The notes under the pieces: model-generated
Seen by the model: the letters and a program-made list of their open reading frames with translations, nothing else
What the model was told of the DNA's origin: nothing
The model's database searches: none
Origin: Streptomyces sp. WZ-12
Lineage (GTDB): Bacteria > Actinomycetota > Actinomycetes > Streptomycetales > Streptomycetaceae
Direction of reading: 5' to 3'
Assembly: GCF_028898845.1 (NCBI RefSeq)
Contig: NZ_CP118574.1
Span: 4,375,001-4,439,000, forward strand
DNA: 64,000 nucleotides
Part shown: in pieces, positions 43,125-50,895 of the stretch
How positions within the stretch are numbered: the stretch's first letter is position 1
Layout: the number at the start of each line of letters is the position of its first letter
Made by a program: the position numbers and the translations under genes

Positions 43125-43225
43125 TCCGTTCGGTGGGTTGGGGTTCCGCTCGCCGCCCGAGAGCTGGTTCGGCGCCTTGACGGCCCCCTGCCCGACGCCT
43201 TGACGTGCACCCGTGCGCGTGACGC

Positions 43226-43273
43226 CCAAAGGGCGGCCCCAGCGGCAACCACGCTGCCGGGGCCGCCCTTTGG
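43226..43273. terminator. Bidirectional terminator
   Basis: A 15-bp perfect stem (CCAAAGGGCGGCCCC at 43226-43240 with its complement at 43259-43273) lies between the convergent YceI and TrmB genes. Confidence 0.75.
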
Positions 43274-43315
43274 TAGTGGCTGGAATGCGACGGGTGGCCC
43301 CCGGCCGGGGATCGG

Positions 43316-44143
43316 CTACGGCCGCAGCGCTTCGCGCGGCTCCGGGGCCGTCGCCGCGCCCTCCCACACCGCCAGGAACGCCAGTCGTAGACAGGCCGCG
43401 AGGGCGGGGTGCTCGATGACCAGGGCGGTGGTGGAGCCGGCGCCGGCGACCGGGTCGGGCATGTCGCAGAGCACCAACGCGGCGTCCGCGATGACGAGTT
43501 TGAGCGGCAGGTCGTCGGTGAAGCGGGCCTCCTCGCCGGCGGCGGCGAAACTGCGGACGTTGGCGAGCATGCCGGCGTCTTCCAGGGCGCCGGAGGTGTA
43601 GATGGCCCGGATGGTGCCGCCGGCGCGGTGCAGCCGGCGGGCCGCCTTGATGCCCTCGGCGTTCTCCGCCGGTGCGACGAAGGGCGGCTTGCAGAAGCTC
43701 AACAGCTCGCGGCGGGCCTGCCGTTGGATGTCGGCGAACCGCTCGGAGATCACCGCGGGATCGCGCAGCACCTCCACGTAGTCGAGCGGATCGGAGTGGC
43801 CGCGGCCGTCGGCCCACAGCGGCTGGAGGACGGCGGCCAGGGTGCCGGAGGCGCGCTCCAGCCGCTCCAGGGACTCGCGTTGCAGCACCATCAGCCGGGT
43901 GACGGCCAGCTCGGGCGCGACGGCCGAGTACGTCGCCACCCGGCCCGGGTGCGCGTTGGCCAACCGGCGGCGGACGAGGGCGTCCAGCACGTCGTACACC
44001 CGCTGGCGCGGCACGTCCGCCTCGCGGGCCACCTCGGCGGCGGTGAACGACTCGCGCTTGACCAGGGCGAGGTAGACCCGCGCCTCATACCGGGCCAGCC
44101 CCAGCGCGACGAGGTTGCCGACCGCGTCCTCTTCCCACTCCAT
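43316..44143 (-). CDS. TrmB-family transcriptional regulator
   Basis: This 275-residue regulator begins with a winged helix of the TrmB type (NLVALGLARYEARVYLALVKRESFTAAEVAREADVPRQRVYDVLDAL). A longer C-terminal sensor domain follows, in which PLKLVIADAALVLCDMP is the phospholipase-D-like pattern of the family. TrmB proteins often sense sugars in archaea; in Streptomyces the effector is mostly unknown. It is divergent to the sedolisin gene across a 426-bp gap. Confidence 0.82.
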   Translation of the reverse strand: MEWEEDAVGNLVALGLARYEARVYLALVKRESFTAAEVAREADVPRQRVYDVLDALVRRRLANAHPGRVATYSAVAPELAVTRLMVLQRESLERLERASGTLAAVLQPLWADGRGHSDPLDYVEVLRDPAVISERFADIQRQARRELLSFCKPPFVAPAENAEGIKAARRLHRAGGTIRAIYTSGALEDAGMLANVRSFAAAGEEARFTDDLPLKLVIADAALVLCDMPDPVAGAGSTTALVIEHPALAACLRLAFLAVWEGAATAPEPREALRP

Positions 44144-44259
44144 GGTCCACAAGGTAGCCGGCCCGGCGCGGTGACGGGCCGTTGTCCACAGGGGAGTTGA
44201 CACCGGACCAGGGGAAGGCTTTGCCGTAACCCGGTGTCCCTTTGACGGTGTGTTCACTA

Positions 44260-44273
44260 GCTTCCTAGGAAGC
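44260..44273. promoter_or_regulatory. Perfect palindrome in the TrmB-sedolisin gap
   Basis: GCTTCCTAGGAAGC is a perfect 14-bp palindrome. It follows a TTGACG hexamer (44232-44237) that could be a -35 element of the protease promoter. The surrounding gap (44144-44569) holds no convincing gene. A TrmB operator is inferred from position. Confidence 0.45.
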
Positions 44274-44569
44274 CACCACTGACCGGGGTGGCACCAACCG
44301 AGTGCACGTGCGCGACGCACCACCGGAGTTGCCCTCATGCCCCACGGGGGGCTGGACGCCCCGCCCGCACCATGACGACCCAGCACGGGATGTCATGTGC
44401 GCGACAGGACGTCCAGGTGCGCAACTCCCGGGCGGGCTCCCCCCACGGACCCGCCGCCGGCACCACCCGCACCACGGCACGACCGCACCACCGCACCGCA
44501 CCGGCACCCCCCACCCGGCTGTCGCACCACGTCGGCCGCCGGCCCCTCTCCCCCACGGAGGTCAATCCC

Positions 44570-45871
44570 TTGCCTTCCCTGCGACAGAGCACGGCGGACA
44601 ACGGCAGAGCGGACCGTTCCCGAGGACTGCTGCGCCGGGGCGCCCCGGCCCTGCTCTCGGCGGCCACCCTCGTCGTCGGCGGCCTGATCGCCGCCGTTCC
44701 GGCGGGCGCCGCACCGGCCCCGGCCGCCCCGCACGCGTCCCCCGCCGCGTCCGGTACCGCCGCCGTCCCCACCCACCGCCTCTGCGCCCAGCCGACCAAG
44801 CCCGGCGTCATGGCGTGCAACTCGGTGGCCCGTACGGACGTCAAGCAGAGCCTGTCCCTGGCCCCGCACGCGACCCCGTCCGGCTTCGGCCCCAGCGACC
44901 TGCAGAGCGCCTACAAGCTGCCCAAGACGGGCGGTTCGGGCCAGACGGTCGCGATCGTCGACGCCTACGACGACCCCAACGCCGAGAAGGACCTGGCGAC
45001 CTACCGCAAGCAGTACGGCCTGCCGGACTGCACCACCGCCAACGGCTGCTTCAAGAAGGTCGACCAGAGCGGCGGCACCAAGTACCCCAAGGCCGACGCG
45101 GGTTGGGCCGGCGAGATCTCGCTCGACGTCGACATGGTCAGCGCGGCCTGCCCCTCCTGCCACATCCTGCTGGTCGAGGCCAACAGCGCCAACATGCCCG
45201 ACCTGGGGGCCGCGGTGAACCGCGCGGTCACCATGGGCGCCAAGTACGTCTCCAACAGCTACGGCGGCGGCGAGGACTCCACGGACGCCGCCTCCGACAC
45301 CCAGTACTTCAAGCACCCGGGCGTGGCGATCACGGTCAGCTCCGGTGACAGCGGCTACGGCGTGGAGTACCCGGCGGCCTCGCAGTACGTCACCGCGGTC
45401 GGCGGCACCTCGCTGAAGAAGGACAGCAGCTCCCGCGGGTGGAGCGAGTCGGTGTGGGGCTCCAGCGCGGGCGGCAACGGCGCCGGCTCCGGCTGCTCCC
45501 AGTACGACGCCAAGCCGGCCTGGCAGAAGGACACCGGCTGCGCCAAGCGGACCGTCGCCGACGTCGCGTCGGTCGCCGACCCGGCCACCGGCCTCGCGGT
45601 CTACGACAGCTACCAGGCCACCGGCTGGAACGTCTACGGCGGCACCAGCGCGTCCTCCCCGTTCATCGCCGGCGTCTACGCCCTGGCGGGCGCCCCGGGT
45701 TCGGGCGACACCCCGGCCTCGTACCCCTACAGCCACGCCTCCGCACTGAACGACGTCACCAGCGGCGCCAACGGCACCTGCTCCCCGTCGTACCTCTGCA
45801 CGGCGGGCAAGGGCTACGACGGCCCGACCGGCCTCGGCACCCCGAACGGCACCGCGGCCTTCACCAAGTGA
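44570..45871 (+). CDS. Secreted S53 sedolisin-family protease
   Basis: This secreted serine-carboxyl protease of 433 residues starts at TTG 44570 behind CGGAGG. It has a signal peptide with a twin-Arg-like basic region (GLLRRGAPALLSAATLVVGG) and a short propeptide. The sedolisin catalytic residues are visible: Glu182 and Asp186 in AGEISLDVDMV, Asp260 in SSGD, and Ser360 in GGTSASSPF. Six or more cysteines may form disulfides. Sedolisins are acid-active endopeptidases. The propeptide is shorter than in fungal homologues. TrmB is divergent upstream. Confidence 0.88.
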   Translation: MPSLRQSTADNGRADRSRGLLRRGAPALLSAATLVVGGLIAAVPAGAAPAPAAPHASPAASGTAAVPTHRLCAQPTKPGVMACNSVARTDVKQSLSLAPHATPSGFGPSDLQSAYKLPKTGGSGQTVAIVDAYDDPNAEKDLATYRKQYGLPDCTTANGCFKKVDQSGGTKYPKADAGWAGEISLDVDMVSAACPSCHILLVEANSANMPDLGAAVNRAVTMGAKYVSNSYGGGEDSTDAASDTQYFKHPGVAITVSSGDSGYGVEYPAASQYVTAVGGTSLKKDSSSRGWSESVWGSSAGGNGAGSGCSQYDAKPAWQKDTGCAKRTVADVASVADPATGLAVYDSYQATGWNVYGGTSASSPFIAGVYALAGAPGSGDTPASYPYSHASALNDVTSGANGTCSPSYLCTAGKGYDGPTGLGTPNGTAAFTK

Positions 45872-45950
45872 CCCGTTCACCGGTGGTATGACCGCCCGTT
45901 CCGAAGCGGCCTCCGGGCCGCCCGGGACCGGGCGGGACCACCCACCGACC

Positions 45951-46033
45951 GTCGCAGCCCGGCGCCCGTCCAACGAACCGGGCTGCGACGCCCCACCTGT
46001 GACCCCGGACCGTCCCGAACGGTCCGGGGTCAC
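45951..46033 (+). terminator. Two consecutive terminator hairpins
   Basis: GTCGCAGCCCGG/CCGGGCTGCGAC (45951-45989) is followed by a perfect 15-bp stem, GTGACCCCGGACCGT with its complement (45999-46033), then GCTTTGCT. Both lie after the sedolisin gene. Confidence 0.75.
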
Positions 46034-46183
46034 GCTTTGCTGCGCGCAACGGACAAGACAGTCGGCCTAGTTGTCGAGTTACCCATCAGGGCACCGCACC
46101 GGGACCGCAGCCGATGCAGCACGACGAAGGGCACAACCCTCGTCTGAGATGCTGGACGCCACCAGGCGAGAGAGGCGGCGTTC

Positions 46184-46717
46184 ATGCAGTGGAAAACCCA
46201 TGGCGAACGGCAGATCTACACGAATCCCTGGGTGAACCTGTGCCTCGTGGACGTTCAGCAACCCGACGGACGCCGTTGGGAGCACCACGTTGTCAGGCTG
46301 CGACACCTGGCAGTGGCCGCCGTGCTCAATGACAGACGTGAGGTTCTGATGATGTGGCGGCACCGCTTCATCACGGATACCTGGGCATGGGAGTTGCCCA
46401 TGGGGCTCATAGAGGAAGGGGAGACCCCCGAGCAAGCGGCATCCCGCGAGGTTCTTGAGGAGACCGGATGGCGCCCGGAACCGATGAAGCCCCTCATCTA
46501 CGCGGAGCCGGCCAACGGGATCACGGATTCACAGCACCACGTCTTCCGTGCCGACAGGGCGACCTACGTGGGGCCACCCACCGAGAAGAACGAATCCGAC
46601 CGCATCGAATGGATCCCGCTCGCCGACGTCCGGGGCATGATCGACCGCCACGAGATCGTGAGCAGCGGCTCCCTTGTCGGGCTCCTATACCTCCTCATGG
46701 ACGAAGCGCTCCGATAA
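46184..46717 (+). CDS. Nudix hydrolase
   Basis: This 177-residue Nudix pyrophosphohydrolase has a complete Nudix box at residues 74-96 (GLIEEGE...REVLEETGW), with all metal-binding glutamates. The overall form, with a short beta-rich head and YAEPANGITDSQHHVF after the box, resembles ADP-ribose or nucleoside-diphosphate-sugar hydrolases. Codon use is visibly less GC-rich than in the flanking genes. It is convergent with, and one base from, the XRE-TPR regulator gene. Confidence 0.88.
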   Translation: MQWKTHGERQIYTNPWVNLCLVDVQQPDGRRWEHHVVRLRHLAVAAVLNDRREVLMMWRHRFITDTWAWELPMGLIEEGETPEQAASREVLEETGWRPEPMKPLIYAEPANGITDSQHHVFRADRATYVGPPTEKNESDRIEWIPLADVRGMIDRHEIVSSGSLVGLLYLLMDEALR

Positions 46718-46718
46718 G

Positions 46719-48044
46719 TCAGCTGGAGAGAACCTCCCTCAAGCGCGCCTCGAACGCCACCACCGCTGGCTTCTGCCGGTAGGCGGCCAACTGTCCGTGG
46801 AACTCCTTGAGATGGCCGGCCAGTCGCTCGGAGGCCACCGCAGATGTGCATTCGAGAGCCCCGGTGGCGGAGTGGCACGCCTGCTCCAACTTCCCCAGAT
46901 CCAGCTGCGTGCGGGCCAACCAGAAACCATGGAAGGCGCGGCCGCGCCGATTGGAGCTGCTCTCCCGACGCATGGCCTCTGCGATCAGGGGTTCGGCGGT
47001 CGAGGCTTCTCCGAGCCGACCGTGAGCAATCCCGGTGTCCACGAGGAGCTTGGCCTCATCGAAGTAGGTCACCCACGCCGGGTCGGGGTCACTCGTGCCA
47101 ATCCGTTCGAACTGCCGGTGCGCTTCGGAGATCGCCGCATGAGTGGCAGTTCGACTGCCGACCGTGGCATGCGCGAACGCTTCCCGCATCGACAGCATGG
47201 AGAGGACTCGCGGTGTCACACCGGACTTAGCCGTGCAAGCCGCGTCCTGTGCCGCATTGACCAGAGCTAACGCGTCCCCAGGCTTGTGTTGATAGGTCGC
47301 TTGCAAACTCATGCAAGCCAGAACGTTGGCCATGAACCGCCTGTCGTCGATTTCCTTGGCCAGTTCCAAAGACTGTGTGAAATAGGCACGCGCTTGGCTG
47401 TATTGGCGGGCATCGAAGTGCAGCCAACCGGTGAGGTGTGCGAGTTCGGCTGCAACTCCGTACATCTCATGTTTGGCGGACTTCGGCAGATTGCTCCGCA
47501 AGAGACCTTCCACATAACGCAGTTGGCCAATCACTGCCGGCCGCAGTGCCGCACCGCCGTGCTGATCGTCTCGCCGCCAGTAGTCCTCGATCGAGGATCG
47601 CAGGGCATGCAGAGTGGAACGACTCGGGGGCGCGCCCGAAGCCAAGGCGAGGATGCTGTCCACCTCGGGGCTCGGCAGAACTGCCGTACTGGCCCGCTCC
47701 AGTTCTGCCACCTGGGGCTCTGGCTCTCGCTCTGCCGCTTCGAGGGGTGTGGACGTCTCCCACGGGCGCCGGGCGAGCCCGACCATATGCCCGGGGATAC
47801 GCAGCCCGTCAGCAACCCGTTCGATCACGTCCATGTGCCGCAACCTGCGTTGGCCGGCAACCACTTCAGCCACACGGCTCGGCGTCAGATCACACAGGCG
47901 CGCGATCATCGATGGATAGACACCCGCGTACCTCTTCATCAGGCGGAAGACCCTGCTGAAGTCCCTTACCCGACAGGCGTTGATCATCTCCGGGTTGGTC
48001 AGCAGTCGGGCAGGAAGCTCGCGTGGACGGACCGGCTTCGGCAT
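46719..48044 (-). CDS. XRE-type regulator with TPR-like domain
   Basis: The 441-residue protein has an N-terminal helix-turn-helix (MIARLCDLTPSRVAEVVAGQRRLRHMDVIERVADGLRIPGHMVGL). A long helical region follows with TPR-like repeats, for example AAELAHLTGWLHFDARQYSQARAYFTQSLELA and STAEPLIAEAMRRE. The layout is that of streptomycete regulators that sense peptides or other ligands through TPRs. It is divergent to the operon starting at 48249, with a palindrome in the gap, and is the probable regulator of that operon. It shares the lower GC of the Nudix gene. Confidence 0.82.
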   Translation of the reverse strand: MPKPVRPRELPARLLTNPEMINACRVRDFSRVFRLMKRYAGVYPSMIARLCDLTPSRVAEVVAGQRRLRHMDVIERVADGLRIPGHMVGLARRPWETSTPLEAAEREPEPQVAELERASTAVLPSPEVDSILALASGAPPSRSTLHALRSSIEDYWRRDDQHGGAALRPAVIGQLRYVEGLLRSNLPKSAKHEMYGVAAELAHLTGWLHFDARQYSQARAYFTQSLELAKEIDDRRFMANVLACMSLQATYQHKPGDALALVNAAQDAACTAKSGVTPRVLSMLSMREAFAHATVGSRTATHAAISEAHRQFERIGTSDPDPAWVTYFDEAKLLVDTGIAHGRLGEASTAEPLIAEAMRRESSSNRRGRAFHGFWLARTQLDLGKLEQACHSATGALECTSAVASERLAGHLKEFHGQLAAYRQKPAVVAFEARLREVLSS

Positions 48045-48105
48045 CAGGCAGGCTCCGATCGATGAGGGCTACGCATTGTCGTCGATTCGCCACCAACCGT
48101 GATGG

Positions 48106-48120
48106 TACCCAAGTTGGGTA
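48106..48120. promoter_or_regulatory. Palindromic operator of the divergent XRE gene
   Basis: TACCCAA-G-TTGGGTA is a perfect 15-bp palindrome. It lies in the 204-bp gap between the XRE-TPR regulator and the peptide-methyltransferase operon, 62 bp from the regulator start. It is a plausible binding site for that regulator. Confidence 0.55.
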
Positions 48121-48248
48121 ATCAGCTGGGCCTTTGTCAGCGTCACCGCCGTCGCAATGCTTCTGTTCATCGCCGCCGGGCAAGCAGTCACGGTCGCTAC
48201 AGCCCTTGCGGCGCGAGGCTCGATCACGCCCTGACAAGGAGGCTCACG

Positions 48249-48890
48249 ATGCCCGAACCCAGCACCAGTTCACGTCCCTCGGCCGTTCTCTACATCTGCG
48301 TGGACCGCCGTCAGGACTCCTCCGGTCTCGCAGTGATGCGCGCAGTCTCCGAGGGGCACGGCTTCGCCGACCAACGCGACTTGCGGGTCGTCACGCAGAT
48401 CACCGACCCGTACGGCGAGCCGGTACCGCAGAAGCGGTCCGGCTGGTGTCAAGTCCGTGAACTGGCCGAGCGCGGGGAGATCTCCGTGGTCATCACCCGG
48501 TGGCCCAGTGCTCTGTCGCCGGACCATGAGCTGCGTTACCCGGAGCTGTATCACCTCGGTCGGCACGGTACACAGGTGCTGTTCTCCTGGGCACCGTTGG
48601 CCGCGACGGCCAACGGCGATGCGGCGCAGATGGGCGGCCGGCATCCACGAGCGACACAGCTCCACCGTGGTCCGGCGTACTACGAGAACCACACCAAGCA
48701 TCGCAACGGCAACGATCGCGGCGGAGATACCTGCGCCGAGTGCGCCCATCTTCGCTCCGAGTTGGCCGCCGCCGAAGAGGCCCGCGATCGGGCCCGGGCG
48801 GTGGACTGCCGGGTGCTGTTACGTCGGCACCCGCGCCACGATGACGTGCCCGTTCCGGCGCGGCTGTCCCGCGAGGAGCCGAAGTCGTGA
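48249..48890 (+). CDS. Resolvase-like N-terminal fold protein of unknown function
   Basis: The 213-residue protein starts at ATG 48249 behind a canonical AAGGAGG. Its first 120 residues recall the layout of a serine-recombinase N-terminal domain: LYICVDRRQDSS, then GHGFADQRDLRVVTQITDP, VPQKRSGWCQVRELAERGEISVVIT, and GRHGTQVLFSW. The catalytic serine and DNA-binding domain are not seen. The C-terminal part contains a CAEC pair, a coiled-coil stretch and charged residues. It is the first gene of a five-gene operon. I do not know its function. Confidence 0.6.
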   Translation: MPEPSTSSRPSAVLYICVDRRQDSSGLAVMRAVSEGHGFADQRDLRVVTQITDPYGEPVPQKRSGWCQVRELAERGEISVVITRWPSALSPDHELRYPELYHLGRHGTQVLFSWAPLAATANGDAAQMGGRHPRATQLHRGPAYYENHTKHRNGNDRGGDTCAECAHLRSELAAAEEARDRARAVDCRVLLRRHPRHDDVPVPARLSREEPKS

Positions 48891-49255
48891 TCGGCTTCGT
48901 TCGGCGCGTGCTGGCGCGGCTGTTGCCGGCGAGCGGGCGGCACCGGGCCGGGGCCGCCGTCGGCCCCGCCGCCAACGCCCCGGCCGCCCCGCGCCCGAGC
49001 CGCCTGCCGCGCCACAAGAGCCCGTACGCCGCGGAGTGCACGGCCGACGCGCCCCTCATCGACCCGCCCGACCCCGTACGCCCCTACGTGCTCGCCGCCC
49101 TGCACTGCCCGGCCGGCGGCGATCCGGCCAACAAGGCGCAGGCGGAAAGGCGTTGGGCGCTCTACCTGGCGGTGCGCGGGATCGACGTCGGGCCGACGCG
49201 GGTCCACGGCGTCGAGGTCGGCGCAGGGGCCGGCAGCGTCCCCGTGGCGGCGTGA
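48887..49255 (+). CDS. Hypothetical protein, second gene of the peptide operon
   Basis: This 122-residue protein has a GTG start that overlaps the stop of the preceding gene (GTGA). The basic, Ala/Pro-rich first half is low-complexity. The second half is more ordered (VLAALHCPAGGDPANKAQAERRWALYLAVRGIDVGP). I recognise no family. Coupled translation places it with the peptide-methyltransferase operon. Confidence 0.55.
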   Translation: MIGFVRRVLARLLPASGRHRAGAAVGPAANAPAAPRPSRLPRHKSPYAAECTADAPLIDPPDPVRPYVLAALHCPAGGDPANKAQAERRWALYLAVRGIDVGPTRVHGVEVGAGAGSVPVAA

Positions 49256-49256
49256 G

Positions 49257-49490
49257 ATGAGCGAGGAGGAAGCGGGCCGGGCACACCCGCCCCTCTGCGG
49301 CGCGACGCGGCCCGCGGGCAGCAACAACCCCAGGCCGTGCGCCCGCGCCGCGCACGAGGACGGGACGCACATCGACCGGCAAGGGGTGGCCTGGACGGGC
49401 GGGCGCACGGACCAACTCGACGATGTCACCGCGCCGTTCGGCTTCCACCACAATCTCCGCAGCAACCGGAAGAAGGGAACCGCATCATGA
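49257..49490 (+). CDS. Hypothetical small Cys/His protein
   Basis: The 77-residue protein begins one base after the previous stop. It contains a possible metal-binding pattern, with Cys in LCGATRPAG and PCARAAHEDGTHIDRQG giving C...C...H...H. The tail is basic (NLRSNRKKG). Its stop overlaps the start of the 40-residue peptide gene (ATGA). The family and function are unknown. Confidence 0.55.
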   Translation: MSEEEAGRAHPPLCGATRPAGSNNPRPCARAAHEDGTHIDRQGVAWTGGRTDQLDDVTAPFGFHHNLRSNRKKGTAS

Positions 49491-49609
49491 ACGCAACGCC
49501 CGGTATCGCCGGAGGCGACAAGCTCCCCGGGGAGCCCTACCCCGGCCTTCACCAGCCGCCCACACCGGACGGCGGCCCCGGCGTCCCCAACCCGCCCAAG
49601 GTCGGCTGA
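49487..49609 (+). CDS. Short Gly/Pro-rich peptide, candidate RiPP precursor
   Basis: This 40-residue peptide starts at ATG 49487 with a good ribosome binding site (GAAGAAGGGAA), overlapping the previous stop. It contains no Cys or Ser and only two Thr. It is rich in Pro and Gly, and has Asp residues in GGDKLPG and in TPDGGPG; Asp-Gly is the sequence most prone to aspartimide formation. The isoaspartyl-methyltransferase homologue begins 3 bp downstream. The pairing suggests the peptide is its substrate (an imiditide-like precursor). This is inference from context; the peptide itself matches no family I recognise. Confidence 0.6.
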   Translation: MNATPGIAGGDKLPGEPYPGLHQPPTPDGGPGVPNPPKVG

Positions 49610-49612
49610 CCG

Positions 49613-50797
49613 GTGAACAGGAACATCGAGCCGTACGGGGAGCGGACCGGGCATGTCGCGTTGAGGCGCGCGCTCGTCGCCGGCGGGGCGCTCGCGCCGG
49701 ACTGGGTGCCCGCATTCGACGCCGTGCCGCGGGCCGCCTTCCTGCCGGACCTGATGTGGCCGTTCGACATGGCGGCCGGGCGGAGCGTGGCGGTCTCCAA
49801 GGCACACGACCCGGACCTCTGGCACCGGTACGCGGACGCCGACGTGCCCCTCGTCACGCAGTGGGACGACGGCGAGCAGGTCGGTACCGAGCCGGGAGCG
49901 ACGCCCACCAGCTCCGCGTCCATGCCGTCCGTCGTCTTCCGGATGCTGCGGGATCTGGATCTCCGGCCGGGGCACCGGGTGTTGGAGATCGGCACCGCGA
50001 CCTGTTGGAACGCGGCGCTCATGGCACACCGGGCGGGGCCGGGGCTCGTCGTCACGATGGAGGTGGACGAAGCCCTGGCGCGGGCGGCCCGGGCCAGGGC
50101 CGAACGGCTCGGGGTCGCGGTCCGGGTCGTGCACGGGGACGGTTTCCGGGGGTGTCCGGAGGCTGCGCCGTACGACCGGCTGATCGCCACCTGTGGGGCC
50201 CGCGTCCTGCCGTTCTCCTGGGTGACGCAATGCCGACCCGGCGGCGTCATCGTCGCCCCTTGGGGCACGCGTTTCGGCAATGGTGACGCGGTGGCACGCC
50301 TCGTCGTCGGGCCGGCGGGCGAGGGCGCGTCCGGGCACTTCACGGGGCCGGTCGAGTTCATGAAGCTGCGGGGGCAGCGGAGCGCGTTTCCGGGGCACGC
50401 CGCGTATGTGACGGGGAGCGTGGCCGACGGGGACGAGACGTCCACGACCGTGCGGGAGGCGGAGTTCGTGGCGGAGGGGCGGTTCGATCCGCTGGCGTTC
50501 GCGCTGGGGCTCCGGGTTCCGGACTGCTGCCAGGTCGTGGCGGAGCGACGGGACGGCGCGCGGCCCGTGTGGTTCTACGGGCTGGCCGACCGCTCATGGG
50601 CCTGTGTCTGGTTCCGAGACGGTGGCGCGGCACGCGTGTGGCAGTCGGGGCCACGGCGGTTGTGGGACGAGGTGGAGTCGGCGTTCCGCTGGTGGGTGGG
50701 GCAACGGCGGCCCGGGCACGAGCGGTTCGGGCTCACGGTGACGGCGCGGGGGCAGTTCGCCTGGCTGGATGATCCCGGCCGGGCGTGGCCCGTGTGA
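49613..50797 (+). CDS. Protein-L-isoaspartate O-methyltransferase homologue, RiPP type
   Basis: The 394-residue SAM-dependent methyltransferase is PIMT-like, with motif I VLEIGTATCWNAALMAHRAG and later YDRLIATCGARVLPFSWVTQCRPGGVIVAPWGT. Repair PIMTs have about 210-230 residues. This one has a 150-residue C-terminal extension, as found in RiPP-modifying PIMTs (OlvSA, ATP-grasp-linked enzymes). It would methylate an Asp side chain of a peptide, leading to an aspartimide. The 40-residue peptide gene directly upstream is the obvious substrate. GTG start. Confidence 0.83.
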   Translation: MNRNIEPYGERTGHVALRRALVAGGALAPDWVPAFDAVPRAAFLPDLMWPFDMAAGRSVAVSKAHDPDLWHRYADADVPLVTQWDDGEQVGTEPGATPTSSASMPSVVFRMLRDLDLRPGHRVLEIGTATCWNAALMAHRAGPGLVVTMEVDEALARAARARAERLGVAVRVVHGDGFRGCPEAAPYDRLIATCGARVLPFSWVTQCRPGGVIVAPWGTRFGNGDAVARLVVGPAGEGASGHFTGPVEFMKLRGQRSAFPGHAAYVTGSVADGDETSTTVREAEFVAEGRFDPLAFALGLRVPDCCQVVAERRDGARPVWFYGLADRSWACVWFRDGGAARVWQSGPRRLWDEVESAFRWWVGQRRPGHERFGLTVTARGQFAWLDDPGRAWPV

Positions 50798-50895
50798 GGG
50801 GGCGGGGCGTTCCGGGCGTTGGCAACTCCCGGCCGCGCACCCGCGCCGGGCGCCCCGGCGCGGGTGGTCGTTGGCTCAGCCGTCCTGGGGCGTCG

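Noticed and set aside
41847..43817. A 656-codon open frame on the - strand
   Set aside because: It is antisense to the YceI gene and overlaps TrmB in another frame. The only recognisable content belongs to those genes.
45999..46033. A regulatory palindrome upstream of the Nudix gene
   Set aside because: The long perfect stem with a 5-base loop, following another hairpin after the sedolisin gene, is better explained as a terminator.
49487..50797. A graspetide or lanthipeptide cluster
   Set aside because: There is no ATP-grasp ligase or lanthionine synthetase in the neighbourhood, and the peptide has no Cys or Ser.
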